64,000 bases of DNA from Clostridiales bacterium (GCA_019415645.1 DXYV01000006.1:45478-109477); one strand, 5' to 3'; shown: positions 48,519 to 58,831, counted from the stretch's first letter. Program-made: numbers and translations. Notes: generated from the sequence alone by a model not told the origin.

Positions 48519-51500
48519 ATGCAGGAACAACGAATCGAGGGTTACCGACAGCACGGCCTGTATCATCCGGAGTTTGAGCATGACGCATGTGGAATCGGGG
48601 CCGTCATCAACATTAAGGGTATCAAGCGCCACCAGACTGTGGACGACGCCCTAAAAATCGTAGAAAAGCTGGAGCACCGCGCGGGGAAGGACGCGGAGGG
48701 CAAGACCGGCGACGGCGTGGGAATCATGCTGCAGATCTCGCACCGCTTTTTCCAGAAAGCTGTAAAGGAATTAGGCTTTTCCCTTGGCGAGGAGCGGGAC
48801 TATGGCGTGGGTATGTTCTTCTTCCCCCAGAATACGCTGCGCCGCAGCCAGGCCAAGAAGATGTTCGAGATCATCGTGGAGAAAGAGGGCATGGAGTTCC
48901 TCGGCTGGCGGACGGTCCCGGTGGCGCCCGACATTCTGGGACACAAAGCGCTGGCCAAGATGCCCTGCATTGAGCAGGCCTTTGTCAAACGGCCGGAGGG
49001 CGTTAGCCGCGGCCTGGCGTTTGACCGGAAGCTGTATATTGCCCGCCGGGTGTTCGAACAGTCCAACGACAATACCTATGTCCCGTCGTTGTCCAGCCGG
49101 ACTATCGTATATAAGGGTATGTTCCTGGTGGGACAGCTGCGCAACTTCTATCTGGACCTGCAAGACCCGGAGTATGAATCCGCCATCGCTCTGGTACACT
49201 CCCGGTTCTCCACCAATACCAACCCCTCCTGGGAGCGGGCGCACCCCAACCGCTTTATCCTCCATAACGGCGAGATCAACACCATTCGGGGCAATGTGGA
49301 CCGTATGCTGGCCCGGGAAGAGACCATGCACGCGGCTGTATGGGACAATGACATCGACAAGGTGCTGCCGGTGGTCAATGTGGCGGGCTCCGACTCCGCC
49401 ATGCTGGACAATACCTTGGAATTTCTGGTTATGAGCGGAATGGATCTGCCCCTGGCGGTGATGATCACCATTCCGGAGCCCTGGAGCAACAACGAGAATA
49501 TGAGCCGCACCAAGCGGGATCTGTATCAGTATTATGCAGTCATGATGGAGCCCTGGGACGGACCGGCCTCCATTCTGTTCTCCGACGGCGATCTGGTGGG
49601 CGCGGTTCTGGACCGCAACGGTCTGCGGCCTTCCCGGTACTATGTGACGGCTGATGACCAGCTGATTCTGTCTTCCGAGGTGGGCGTTCTGGAGCTGCCG
49701 CCGGAGCAGATCGTGAAGAAATCCCGGCTGGAGCCAGGGAAGATGCTCCTGGTGGATACTGTCCAGGGCCGCATCATCGACGACGATGAGATCAAGGAGA
49801 CCTATGCGGCCAAGCACCCTTACGGAGAGTGGCTGGACCGCAATCTGGTACGGCTGCGTGACCTCCCTATCCCCAACAAGCGGGTGGAGACCTATACGCC
49901 GTCGCAGCTCACCCGCCTCCAAAAGGCCTTTGGATATACCTACGAGGATGTGAAAACCACCATTCTGCCCATGGCCAAAACTGGCTCAGAGCCGACGGCC
50001 GCCATGGGAATCGACATCCCGCTGGCCGTGCTGTCTGACCACGATCAGCCGCTGTTCAATTACTTCAAGCAGCTCTTCGCCCAGGTAACCAATCCGCCCA
50101 TTGATGCCATCCGGGAGGAGATCGTCACGGATACCACCGTTTATCTGGGCGACGACGGCAATTTGTTGGAGGAGCAGGCGGAAAACTGCCGGGTCCTCCA
50201 GGTCAAGAACCCCATCCTCACCTCGGTGGACCTGATGAAGATCCGGAGCATGAAAAAGCCGGGCTTCCAGGTGGAGACTATTTCGATTCTGCACTACAAG
50301 AACACCCCCCTCAAGCGGGCGCTGGATCAGATGATGCTGGCGGCGGACCGGGCGTTCCGCAACGGAGCCAATATCATCATTCTGTCCGACCGGGGCGTGG
50401 ATGAGAACCATGTGGCGATTCCGTCGCTGCTGGCGGTGTCTGCCATGGAGCAGCACTTGGTGAGGACGAAAAAGCGCACGGCGGTCTCGGTGATTCTGGA
50501 GTCCGCCGAGCCCCGGGACGTGCATCACTTTGCCACGTTGCTGGGCTACGGCGCCCGTGCTATCAACCCCTATCTGGTGGAGGCGACCATTGGAAAGCTC
50601 ATTGACGATGGCCTGTTGGACAAGGATTTCCATGCGGCGGTGGATGACTATAATTCGGCCATTCTCCACGGGATCGTGAAGATTGCCTCCAAAATGGGAA
50701 TCTCCACCCTCCAGTCCTACCAGTCGGCCCAGATTTTTGAGGCCATTGGAATCGCGAAGAATGTCGTTGACGAGTATTTTACTAACACGGTCTCCCGGGT
50801 GGGTGGAATCGGTCTGAAGGAGATCGAGACCCTGATCGACAAAAATCACACCAAAGCCTTTGATCCGCTAGGCCTGGGCACCGACGAGACCCTGGACTCC
50901 ACCGGAGCGCACAAGGCGCGGGCCGGGGAAGAGGATCATATGTACAATCCTCAGACCATCCATCTGCTCCAGGAGGCCACGCGCCGGGGGGACTACAACC
51001 TGTTCAAGCAGTATTCCGCCCTGGTGGACGATGAGACCAAACCTCACACCCTCCGCGGACTGATGGAGATGAAGTACCTGGATATGCCGATTCCGCTGGA
51101 GGAGGTGGAGCCGGTAGAGTCCATTGTCAAGCGCTTCAAGACCGGCGCCATGTCTTACGGCTCCATCTCCCAGGAGGCCCACGAGTGCATGGCCCAGGCC
51201 ATGAACCTGCTGGGCGGCAAATCCAACTCGGGCGAAGGCGGCGAGCGCCCGGAGCGTCTGCACAGCGACCGCTGCTCGGCCATCAAGCAGGTGGCCTCCG
51301 GACGGTTCGGCGTGACCAGCGAGTATCTGGTCTCAGCGCAGGAGATTCAAATCAAAATGGCGCAGGGCGCCAAGCCGGGCGAGGGCGGCCACCTGCCGGG
51401 AAAGAAGGTCTATCCCTGGATTGCCAAGACCCGCTATTCCACCCCCGGCGTATCGCTGATCTCCCCGCCGCCGCACCATGACATTTACTCCATTGAGGAC

Positions 51501-53066
51501 CTGGCCCAGCTGATTTATGACCTGAAAAACGCCAACCGGCAGGCGCGCATCTCCGTCAAACTGGTTTCGGAGGCGGGCGTGGGCACCATTGCCGCCGGCG
51601 TCGCGAAGGCGGGCGCGCAGGTGGTGCTCATCTCCGGCTATGACGGCGGAACAGGCGCGGCGCCCCGGACCTCAATCCACAATGCCGGACTGCCTTGGGA
51701 GCTCGGCCTGGCGGAGACCCACCAGACGCTGATCGAAAACGACCTGCGCTCTCGGGTAGTCGTGGAGACTGACGGCAAGCTGATGAGCGGCCGGGATGTG
51801 GCCATCGCCTGTATGCTGGGGGCTGAGGAATTCGGCTTTGCCACCGCGCCGCTGATCTCCATGGGCTGCGTGATGATGCGGGTGTGCAACCTGGATACCT
51901 GCCCGGTGGGCGTGGCGACTCAGAACCCCGAGCTGCGCAAGCGGTTCCGGGGCAAGCCGGAATATGTGGCCAACTTCATGCGCTTTATTGCCCAGGAGCT
52001 GCGGGAGCATATGGCAAAGCTGGGCGTGCGCACGGTGGAGGAGCTGGTGGGCCGGACCGACCTGCTCAAGGTCCGGGAGCACGCGGTCAATGAGCGGGCC
52101 GCCACCGTGGACTTGTCCGCAATTCTGAGCAATCCCTATACGGACGGCAGCCGCAAGACCCACTTTGACCCGAAGGACGTCTATGACTTTGCGCTGGAAA
52201 AGACACTGGACCTGAGCGTATTGGAGAAAAAGCTGAAGCAGGCGCTGGCCAAGGGCGAAAAGGCGTCGGTCAGCCTTTCAGTCACCTCCACGGACCGTAC
52301 GCTGGGCACAATTTTGGGCTCGGACATTACCCGCCTGCATGGCGAGAGCCTGGCGGAGGACACCTTCACCGTCCACTGCACCGGCGGCGGCGGACAGTCC
52401 TTCGGCGCGTTCATTCCCAAGGGCCTCACTTTGGTGCTGGAAGGCGACTCCAACGACTACTTCGGCAAGGGACTGTCCGGCGGAAAGCTGATCGTCTATC
52501 CGCCAAAGCGCTCCACCTTTCAGGCGGAAGAGAACATCATCATCGGAAACGTGGCGCTGTACGGCGCTACCTCCGGCAAGGCCTTTATCAACGGCATGGC
52601 CGGTGAACGCTTTGCCGTGCGCAACTCCGGCGCGGTGGCTGTCGTGGAGGGCGTGGGCGACCATGGCTGCGAGTATATGACCGGCGGCCGGGTCGTGGTC
52701 CTGGGCCCCACGGGCAAGAACTTCGCCGCCGGTATGAGCGGCGGAATCGCCTATGTCTGGGATGCGGACCGGGACCTCTACCTCCGGGTGAACAAGGAAC
52801 TGGTGTCCATGGAGCCTCTGACAGAGAAGCACGACATGGAGGAGCTGCGCAGTCTGCTGGAAGAGCATGCGGCGGCGACCGGTTCGCCCCGGGCCAAAGC
52901 GGTGCTGGAAGATTTTGAGGGACAGGTCGGGAACTTCAAAAAGATACTGCCCTTTGATTACGACCGGATGCTGCGCACCATCGCCCAATTTGAGGAGCGC
53001 GGCATGAGCCGCGATGAAGCGGAAGTCGAGGCCTTCTATGCCATTACGAGAGGAGGGGAGCAGTAA
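48519..53066 (+). CDS. gltB: Glutamate synthase large subunit
   Basis: A 1515-residue enzyme that makes two glutamate from glutamine and 2-oxoglutarate. The N-terminal amidotransferase begins with a propeptide before Cys24 in HDACGIGAV; the central domain, FMN-binding synthase domain (GEGGERPERL, LISPPPHHDIYS, SGYDGGTGA) and iron-sulfur cysteines (CVMMRVCNLDTCPVGV) follow, then the C-terminal GXGXG beta-helix. Full length for the family. ATG 48519 gives the usual start. Codon use is strongly biased. Confidence 0.96.
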   Translation: MQEQRIEGYRQHGLYHPEFEHDACGIGAVINIKGIKRHQTVDDALKIVEKLEHRAGKDAEGKTGDGVGIMLQISHRFFQKAVKELGFSLGEERDYGVGMFFFPQNTLRRSQAKKMFEIIVEKEGMEFLGWRTVPVAPDILGHKALAKMPCIEQAFVKRPEGVSRGLAFDRKLYIARRVFEQSNDNTYVPSLSSRTIVYKGMFLVGQLRNFYLDLQDPEYESAIALVHSRFSTNTNPSWERAHPNRFILHNGEINTIRGNVDRMLAREETMHAAVWDNDIDKVLPVVNVAGSDSAMLDNTLEFLVMSGMDLPLAVMITIPEPWSNNENMSRTKRDLYQYYAVMMEPWDGPASILFSDGDLVGAVLDRNGLRPSRYYVTADDQLILSSEVGVLELPPEQIVKKSRLEPGKMLLVDTVQGRIIDDDEIKETYAAKHPYGEWLDRNLVRLRDLPIPNKRVETYTPSQLTRLQKAFGYTYEDVKTTILPMAKTGSEPTAAMGIDIPLAVLSDHDQPLFNYFKQLFAQVTNPPIDAIREEIVTDTTVYLGDDGNLLEEQAENCRVLQVKNPILTSVDLMKIRSMKKPGFQVETISILHYKNTPLKRALDQMMLAADRAFRNGANIIILSDRGVDENHVAIPSLLAVSAMEQHLVRTKKRTAVSVILESAEPRDVHHFATLLGYGARAINPYLVEATIGKLIDDGLLDKDFHAAVDDYNSAILHGIVKIASKMGISTLQSYQSAQIFEAIGIAKNVVDEYFTNTVSRVGGIGLKEIETLIDKNHTKAFDPLGLGTDETLDSTGAHKARAGEEDHMYNPQTIHLLQEATRRGDYNLFKQYSALVDDETKPHTLRGLMEMKYLDMPIPLEEVEPVESIVKRFKTGAMSYGSISQEAHECMAQAMNLLGGKSNSGEGGERPERLHSDRCSAIKQVASGRFGVTSEYLVSAQEIQIKMAQGAKPGEGGHLPGKKVYPWIAKTRYSTPGVSLISPPPHHDIYSIEDLAQLIYDLKNANRQARISVKLVSEAGVGTIAAGVAKAGAQVVLISGYDGGTGAAPRTSIHNAGLPWELGLAETHQTLIENDLRSRVVVETDGKLMSGRDVAIACMLGAEEFGFATAPLISMGCVMMRVCNLDTCPVGVATQNPELRKRFRGKPEYVANFMRFIAQELREHMAKLGVRTVEELVGRTDLLKVREHAVNERAATVDLSAILSNPYTDGSRKTHFDPKDVYDFALEKTLDLSVLEKKLKQALAKGEKASVSLSVTSTDRTLGTILGSDITRLHGESLAEDTFTVHCTGGGGQSFGAFIPKGLTLVLEGDSNDYFGKGLSGGKLIVYPPKRSTFQAEENIIIGNVALYGATSGKAFINGMAGERFAVRNSGAVAVVEGVGDHGCEYMTGGRVVVLGPTGKNFAAGMSGGIAYVWDADRDLYLRVNKELVSMEPLTEKHDMEELRSLLEEHAAATGSPRAKAVLEDFEGQVGNFKKILPFDYDRMLRTIAQFEERGMSRDEAEVEAFYAITRGGEQ

Positions 53067-54547
53067 TGGGAAAACCAACCGGATTTTTGGATTACCAGCG
53101 CTGCGGCAATCCCGCTCAGGAGCCCCTGGAGCGCATCCAGCATTGGAATGAATTTCACCCTCTGCTGCCCGAGGAGGAGCGGCGGAAGCAGGGCGGCCGC
53201 TGTATGGAGTGCGGCGTCCCCTTCTGTCAGTCGGGTGTCCAGCTCAACGGGATGTTTACCGGCTGCCCGCTCCATAACCTGGTGCCGGAGTGGAATGATC
53301 TGATCTACACCGGCAATTTTGATCTGGCCTATGAGCGGCTGTGCAAAACCAATAATTTTCCCGAGTTTACCGGAAGAGTCTGCCCCGCGCTGTGCGAGGC
53401 GGCCTGCACCTGCGGCCTGAACGGAGACCCGGTCACGGTCAAAGAGAATGAGCTGGGCATTGTCGAATGGGCCTACGCCCATGGACAAGTGACGCCGCAT
53501 ATCCCGCAGGTACGCACCGGAAAGCGGGTTGCCGTGGTCGGTTCCGGCCCTGCGGGGTTGGCGGCTGCGGATCAGCTCAACCAGCGCGGTCATCAGGTCA
53601 CTGTATTTGAGCGGGCGGACCGGGCCGGCGGCCTGCTGATGTACGGAATCCCGAACATGAAGCTGCAAAAGGAAGTGGTCCTTCGGCGGGTGGAACAGAT
53701 GACCGCTGAGGGCGTAGAGTTCCGAACCGGTGTGGATGTGGGCCGCGATATAAAGGCTAAAGACTTGTTGGCTGAGTATGATGCGGTGATTCTCTGTTGC
53801 GGCGCCAAGCAGGCGCGGGATTTGGCGGTCACCAACCGCGATGTAAAGGGAGTCCACTTTGCGGTAGATTTTCTCAGCGCCACCACCAAGAGCCTGCTGG
53901 ATCACGGCCTGAAAGAGGGAACCTTCTGTTCCGCCAAGGGAAAGCGCGTGATCGTGGTGGGCGGCGGCGATACTGGAAACGACTGCGTGGGCACGGCCAT
54001 CCGCCAGGGCTGCAAGAGCGTGGTCCAGCTGGAGATGATGCCCAAGTCGCCGGACCGGCGGACCGAGGACAACCCCTGGCCGGAATGGCCCAAGATCTGC
54101 AAGACGGATTACGGCCAGGAGGAGGCCATCGCCCTCTTTGGACAGGACCCCAGGCGCTATCAGATGACGCTAAAGGAGCTCAAGGCGGACGGAAAGGGAA
54201 ATTTGAAATCCGCCGTTGCGGTCCGGCTGGAGCCCAAGGTGGAGCAGGGCCGGATGAGCATGGTAGAGGTGCCCGGCAGCGAGGAGGAGCTCCCCTGCGA
54301 GCTGCTGCTGATTGCAGCTGGCTTCCTAGGCAGCGAACGCTATGTCTCCGAGGACTTCGGCGTGACGCTGGACGGACGGAGCAACGTTGCCACGGCTCCG
54401 GGCTCTTATACGACCAATGTGGAGAAGGTATTTGCCGCCGGCGATATGCGCCGGGGCCAGTCCCTGGTGGTGTGGGGCATTGCCGAGGGACGCGGCGTGG
54501 CGCGCCAGGTAGATGAATACCTGATGGGCTATACCAATCTGCACTGA
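53066..54547 (+). CDS. gltD: Glutamate synthase small subunit
   Basis: A 493-residue NAD(P)H- and FAD-binding electron-supply subunit. N-terminal cysteines for two 4Fe-4S clusters are in CMECGVPFC, GCPLHN and CPALCEAACTCG; FAD binding is at VAVVGSGPAGLAAADQL and NAD(P)H binding at VIVVGGGDTGNDCVGTA. The ATG overlaps the gltB stop by one base (TAATG). Confidence 0.95.
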   Translation: MGKPTGFLDYQRCGNPAQEPLERIQHWNEFHPLLPEEERRKQGGRCMECGVPFCQSGVQLNGMFTGCPLHNLVPEWNDLIYTGNFDLAYERLCKTNNFPEFTGRVCPALCEAACTCGLNGDPVTVKENELGIVEWAYAHGQVTPHIPQVRTGKRVAVVGSGPAGLAAADQLNQRGHQVTVFERADRAGGLLMYGIPNMKLQKEVVLRRVEQMTAEGVEFRTGVDVGRDIKAKDLLAEYDAVILCCGAKQARDLAVTNRDVKGVHFAVDFLSATTKSLLDHGLKEGTFCSAKGKRVIVVGGGDTGNDCVGTAIRQGCKSVVQLEMMPKSPDRRTEDNPWPEWPKICKTDYGQEEAIALFGQDPRRYQMTLKELKADGKGNLKSAVAVRLEPKVEQGRMSMVEVPGSEEELPCELLLIAAGFLGSERYVSEDFGVTLDGRSNVATAPGSYTTNVEKVFAAGDMRRGQSLVVWGIAEGRGVARQVDEYLMGYTNLH

Positions 54548-54585
54548 ACGGAAGCCAAGATGAGTCTCACGCCGTTCTGGCAACG

Positions 54586-54622
54586 AGCAGCCGCTCTTTC
54601 CTTTGAAAGAGCGGCTGCTTTT
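54586..54622 (+). terminator. Intrinsic terminator after gltD
   Basis: A perfect 15-base-pair stem (54586-54600 with 54605-54619), loop CTTT, then T. It ends the glutamate synthase transcript. Confidence 0.9.
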
Positions 54623-54645
54623 CGTCTACTTTGGGTATTCTATTC

Positions 54646-54674
54646 TTCGGCGAAATTTGATATAATATTATAAT
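54646..54674 (+). promoter_or_regulatory. Probable promoter for murB-rapZ-yvcK-whiA
   Basis: Two overlapping-region TATAAT boxes lie at 54661-54666 and 54669-54674. For the second, TTCGGC at 54646-54651 is a weak -35 at 17 bases. The -10 is convincing, the -35 is not. Confidence 0.5.
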
Positions 54675-54736
54675 ATCTTGATCTTGTAAACGTATGGCGC
54701 AGCGTATCCCGCGCCGGTACGAAGAGGAGGAACCCC

Positions 54737-55645
54737 ATGCGTCAACTGGAATGGCTGAAACAACGTCTGCAAGAGATGGCGCCGGATCTGGAGCTGCGGG
54801 AGCAGGAGCCCATGAGTGCGCACACTTCGTTCAAAATTGGCGGCCCAGCGGTGCTGATGGCGCTTCCCAAAAGCGAGGCAGAGGCGGCGGCGGCGGTGCG
54901 CGCGGCGGCGGAAGCGGGAGTTCAGCCGCTGTTTATCGGGAACGGCTCCAATTTGCTGGTATCCGATGCGGGAATCGACGGATTTGTGATCAAAGCGGCT
55001 GGTGGTCTCGCCCAGTATAAACAGGAGGGAAACCGAATCACAGCGGGCAGCGGAATCCTGCTGGCCCGTCTGGCACAAATCGCGCAGAAAAACGGGCTGA
55101 CCGGCCTGGAATTTGCCCATGGAATTCCGGGCAGCTTGGGCGGCGCCATTACGATGAATGCCGGCGCCTACGGGGGTGAACTGGCCCAGGTCGTGCGCTC
55201 GGTCACTTGCCTGAACAGCCGGGGGGAGACAGAGGTTCTGACAGACTGCGGCTTTGCTTACCGGCACAGCTGCTTTGAAACCGGTGAACGGATGATTTTG
55301 AGCGCCTGCCTGGAACTCTCGCCCGGCGACCCGGCGGAGATTCAGGCGCAGATGGCCCGGCTGATGGAGCAACGCCGCAGCAAGCAGCCGTTGGAATGGC
55401 CCAGCGGAGGCTCCGCATTTAAGCGGCCGGAGGGCCACTTTGCCGCGGCGCTGATCGACCAGTGCGGTCTGAAAGGACGGACCGTAGGCGGCGCGCAGGT
55501 ATCGGAAAAGCACGCCGGCTTTCTCATCAACCGGGGGGGAGCCACCTGCGCGGACGTGGTGGCCCTGATGGAGCAGGTGCGGGATGAGGTCCTGCGGCAG
55601 ACTGGTATTACGCTGGAGCCGGAATTAAAACGAATCGGGCGGTGA
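54737..55645 (+). CDS. murB: UDP-N-acetylmuramate dehydrogenase
   Basis: A 302-residue FAD enzyme that reduces UDP-GlcNAc-enolpyruvate to UDP-MurNAc. HTSFKIGGPA, FIGNGSNLL, GLTGLEFAHGIPGSLGGA and the catalytic GSAFKRPEG (Ser) region show the type IIb MurB. It begins the murB-rapZ-yvcK-whiA cluster found across Firmicutes. Confidence 0.95.
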   Translation: MRQLEWLKQRLQEMAPDLELREQEPMSAHTSFKIGGPAVLMALPKSEAEAAAAVRAAAEAGVQPLFIGNGSNLLVSDAGIDGFVIKAAGGLAQYKQEGNRITAGSGILLARLAQIAQKNGLTGLEFAHGIPGSLGGAITMNAGAYGGELAQVVRSVTCLNSRGETEVLTDCGFAYRHSCFETGERMILSACLELSPGDPAEIQAQMARLMEQRRSKQPLEWPSGGSAFKRPEGHFAAALIDQCGLKGRTVGGAQVSEKHAGFLINRGGATCADVVALMEQVRDEVLRQTGITLEPELKRIGR

Positions 55646-55651
55646 ATCGCG

Positions 55652-56518
55652 ATGGAATTTATTATTGTATCCGGGCTTTCCGGAGCGGGAAAGTCTACTG
55701 TGGTCTCCATTATGGAGGACATTGGCTTTTATTGTGTGGACAATTTGCCCGCATCCCTGATTCCGAAATTTGCGGAGCTGTGCATGGCCAACCCGGGGAA
55801 ATATGACCGGGTGGCGGTGGTCTGCGATATTCGAGGCGGGCAGACCTTCGACGGCCTGTTTGAGGCTCTGGAGGACCTGAACCAGATGGGGTGTGCCCAC
55901 AAGATCCTGTTTGTGGAGGCCACGCCCGACGTCATTATCAAACGCTATAAGGAGACCCGGCGCAGTCATCCGCTGGCCGCCAATGAGCGGTCTCTGTCTG
56001 CGGCGGTGGAAAAGGAGATCACTGCGCTGGAGCCGGTCCGCAAGCGGGCGGAATACATCATCAAGACCACGGCGCTGTCCACGGCAAAGCTGCGGGGCGA
56101 GGTACTGCGCATTTTCGGGGGCAGCAAGGATAAGATCGACATGAATATCAATGTCATCTCCTTTGGCTTCAAATATGGTCTGCCGATTGAGGCGGATCTG
56201 GTGTTTGACGTGCGCTTTCTGCCCAATCCCTTCTACATTGCAGAGCTTCGGGGGCAGACCGGTCTGGATGAGGGAGTGCGCTCCTTCGTTTTTGGATACC
56301 AGCAGACCAAGGATTTCATGGAGCATCTGGAGGATATGATGACATTTCTGCTGCCTCAGTTTGTGGAGGAGGGGAAAACGGCTCTGGTGATAGCCATTGG
56401 CTGTACAGGCGGCCAGCACCGCTCGGTCGCGATCACGCGGGCGCTGGCGGAGTTTATCCGGCAGAAGGGCTATAATGCCAGCGAGAGCCACCGCGATATG
56501 ACGAGGAAGAAGATATGA
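55652..56518 (+). CDS. rapZ: RNase adapter protein RapZ (YvcJ)
   Basis: A 288-residue nucleotide-binding protein. Walker A GLSGAGKST is at residues 8-16, and the C-terminal domain ends with IGCTGGQHRSV. RapZ steers small-RNA decay in E. coli; the Bacillus homologue YvcJ affects competence. The stop overlaps the yvcK start (ATGA). Confidence 0.95.
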   Translation: MEFIIVSGLSGAGKSTVVSIMEDIGFYCVDNLPASLIPKFAELCMANPGKYDRVAVVCDIRGGQTFDGLFEALEDLNQMGCAHKILFVEATPDVIIKRYKETRRSHPLAANERSLSAAVEKEITALEPVRKRAEYIIKTTALSTAKLRGEVLRIFGGSKDKIDMNINVISFGFKYGLPIEADLVFDVRFLPNPFYIAELRGQTGLDEGVRSFVFGYQQTKDFMEHLEDMMTFLLPQFVEEGKTALVIAIGCTGGQHRSVAITRALAEFIRQKGYNASESHRDMTRKKI

Positions 56519-57507
56519 GAGACGAAAAGCACGGCCCGCGCATTGTCGCCATTGGCGGAGGAAACGGCCTGTCCACCATGCTGCGGGGACTGAAAACCAA
56601 GACGGACCATCTGACGGCCATTGTAACCGTGGCGGATGACGGCGGCGGCTCCGGTATGCTGCGCAAGGATTTGGGGATGCCGCCGCCGGGGGACATCCGC
56701 AACTGCATGGAGGCTCTGGCCAATACGGAGCCGGTAATGCAGGAGCTGCTGTCCTACCGTTTTAAGGAGGGGAGCCTCTCCGGCCAGGCGTTTGGGAATC
56801 TGCTGCTGGCGGCTTTGAACGGCATTTCGGATTCCTTTGATCAGGCGGTGGCCCGTATGAGCGAGGTTCTGGCGATCACAGGACGCATCTTGCCCGTGAC
56901 CAACGCTAATGTTCAGTTAGAGGCCGTCTTTGAGAACGGGACCCATGTGATTGGGGAATCCAAGATCTTTGCCGTCAAAAAGGAGCAGGACTGCCGAATC
57001 GACTATGTCCGGCTGCTGCCTGCCCACCCGCCGGCGCTGCCCGCCGCGCTTCAGGCGATTCGCGATGCGGAGGTCATCGTGCTGGGCCCCGGGAGCCTCT
57101 ATACCAGCGTCATCCCAAACCTTCTGGTGGAGGGGGTGGCGGAGGCCATCTGCGATTCCAAGGCCCTGAAAATTTATGCGTGCAACATTATGACGCAGGA
57201 TGGCGAGACCGAGGGCTACACCGCGTCGGACCATGTGGCGGCGCTGCTGGAGCATACGGCGCCCGGCCTGCTGGACATCTGCCTGTGCAACAATGCTCCG
57301 GTCCGGCCGGAGCTGCTGGAGCGCTATCGGGAGGAGGATGCGGCGCCCATCCAGATCGACCGAAAGGAAGTAGAAGCCCTCGGCGTGGAGCTGGTCAGCC
57401 GGCCGCTGGCCTCAGAGAATCAGGAATTTGCCCGTCATTCCTATACAAAATTGGCCGACGCGATTTTGGAGCTCCATCAGGAGCGGGCCCATACTAAAAT
57501 TTTTTGA
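56515..57507 (+). CDS. yvcK: YvcK family protein (CofD-like)
   Basis: A 330-residue UDP-sugar-binding protein needed for growth on gluconeogenic carbon and for cell shape in Bacillus. VAIGGGNGLSTMLRGLK, TVADDGGGSGMLRKDL and GPGSLYTSVIPNLLV are family signatures. YvcK is a target of the PASTA kinase in Bacillus, and such a kinase is encoded in this window. Confidence 0.95.
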   Translation: MRDEKHGPRIVAIGGGNGLSTMLRGLKTKTDHLTAIVTVADDGGGSGMLRKDLGMPPPGDIRNCMEALANTEPVMQELLSYRFKEGSLSGQAFGNLLLAALNGISDSFDQAVARMSEVLAITGRILPVTNANVQLEAVFENGTHVIGESKIFAVKKEQDCRIDYVRLLPAHPPALPAALQAIRDAEVIVLGPGSLYTSVIPNLLVEGVAEAICDSKALKIYACNIMTQDGETEGYTASDHVAALLEHTAPGLLDICLCNNAPVRPELLERYREEDAAPIQIDRKEVEALGVELVSRPLASENQEFARHSYTKLADAILELHQERAHTKIF

Positions 57508-57519
57508 GGAGGTCTGACC

Positions 57520-58413
57520 GTGTCTTTTTCTGCGCAAGCAAAAAAAGAGCTGTGCAAGCAGGCCATCAGCCGGACCTGCTGTGCGCAGGCGGAGGCATAT
57601 GGAATCCTGCTCTACTGCAATACCTTTAATCCGCGTGAAATTCGTATCATAACGGAATCCGATTCGCTGAAAAAGCGGCTGGCGCCGCTGTTCCGGAAGG
57701 CGTTCCATCTTGACTTCGACTGCGAGCCGGAGGGAAAGGAGGGAAAGGCCTCTTTCTGGATTCGGGATGAGGAGAAGCTGCGCACCATCTTTGAACAGTT
57801 TGGTTATGATTTGGATACTGCGGTGGCGCTTCATGTCAATTTTGGGATTTTGGAGGAGAGCCATTGCCGAACCGCTTTTCTGCGCGGAGCTTTCCTGGCT
57901 GGCGGTTCGGTCACCGACCCGGAAAAAGGGTATCACCTGGAACTGGCGACCTCCCACTATAATGTCAGCCGGGAGACGCCGGCCCTGATGCAGGAGGCGG
58001 GATTTACCATTAAGAGCACGACCCGCAACTCCAACTATATCCTCTATTTCAAACAGAGTGACCATATCGAGGACTTCCTGACCGCCATCGGGGCTCCGGT
58101 GGCGGCCATGGAGGTCATGAACGCCAAGGTGGAAAAGAATCTGCGGGGCAGCGTCAACCGTCGGGTCAACTGTGATGCCGCTAATCTGGACAAGGTGGTA
58201 GCTGCGGCCCAGGAGCAGATTGAGGCCATCCGAATCCTTCAGGAGCGGGGCAGCTTGACCGGATTGCCGGACAAGCTGCGCGAGGCAGCCAGCCTGCGCA
58301 CGGATCATCCGGAATTGACGCTGGCTCAGCTGGCGGAGCTGTGTGATCCGCCTGTGACCAAGTCCTGCCTGAACCACCGTCTGCGAAAACTGGTGGAGCT
58401 GTCTGAAACGTGA
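57520..58413 (+). CDS. whiA: DNA-binding protein WhiA
   Basis: A 297-residue regulator combining a LAGLIDADG-like N-terminal domain (FLRGAFLAGGSV) with a C-terminal helix-turn-helix (about 255-290, LTLAQLAELCDPPVTKSCLN). WhiA affects cell division and sporulation. It starts with GTG, supported by GAGGAGGT seven bases upstream. Confidence 0.95.
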   Translation: MSFSAQAKKELCKQAISRTCCAQAEAYGILLYCNTFNPREIRIITESDSLKKRLAPLFRKAFHLDFDCEPEGKEGKASFWIRDEEKLRTIFEQFGYDLDTAVALHVNFGILEESHCRTAFLRGAFLAGGSVTDPEKGYHLELATSHYNVSRETPALMQEAGFTIKSTTRNSNYILYFKQSDHIEDFLTAIGAPVAAMEVMNAKVEKNLRGSVNRRVNCDAANLDKVVAAAQEQIEAIRILQERGSLTGLPDKLREAASLRTDHPELTLAQLAELCDPPVTKSCLNHRLRKLVELSET

Positions 58414-58448
58414 TATAGAGCCTTATCTCGATGAGGGAGGGGAAGGGA

Positions 58449-58826
58449 ATGGAACCACAGGAAATCAAAATATTTGAAGCGGAAGGAAGAGAACATAGTT
58501 GGTTTCAGGACTTACTGGAGGATGAACAAATTCCCTTCCGCGTCGAATATGAGCCTTATTGGGCGGGAAGCTATAAAGAACCCCTCTATCGAGAGAAGCA
58601 GTGCTTTTATGTATCAAGTGTGTATCAAGACTTGCTTCAGGATAAGATTGAGGCTTACCTGAATTTGGAGAATCTCGCACAAGAAGATTTGGAATGGATG
58701 GAGCAGCAGCCGAATGAAATGCCGCAGGTCGTCTGTCCGGCCTGTGGGAGAGCCTATGGTTTGGACAAGCCAAAATGCCCCTTTTGTAAATATAAAAGAC
58801 AGGAAACAGAACATTATTTGAGGTGA
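58449..58826 (+). CDS. Small hypothetical zinc-ribbon protein
   Basis: A 125-residue protein I cannot assign firmly. The N-terminal 80 residues suggest a DUF2007-like signal-transducing fold; the C-terminus has CPAC at 96-99 and CPFC at 110-113, which should bind zinc. GGAAGGG precedes the ATG. The gene is visibly richer in A and T than its neighbours, which hints at low expression or recent acquisition. Its last codons contain the ribosome binding site of dnaE, so the two are coupled. Confidence 0.75.
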   Translation: MEPQEIKIFEAEGREHSWFQDLLEDEQIPFRVEYEPYWAGSYKEPLYREKQCFYVSSVYQDLLQDKIEAYLNLENLAQEDLEWMEQQPNEMPQVVCPACGRAYGLDKPKCPFCKYKRQETEHYLR

Positions 58827-58831
58827 ACGAC

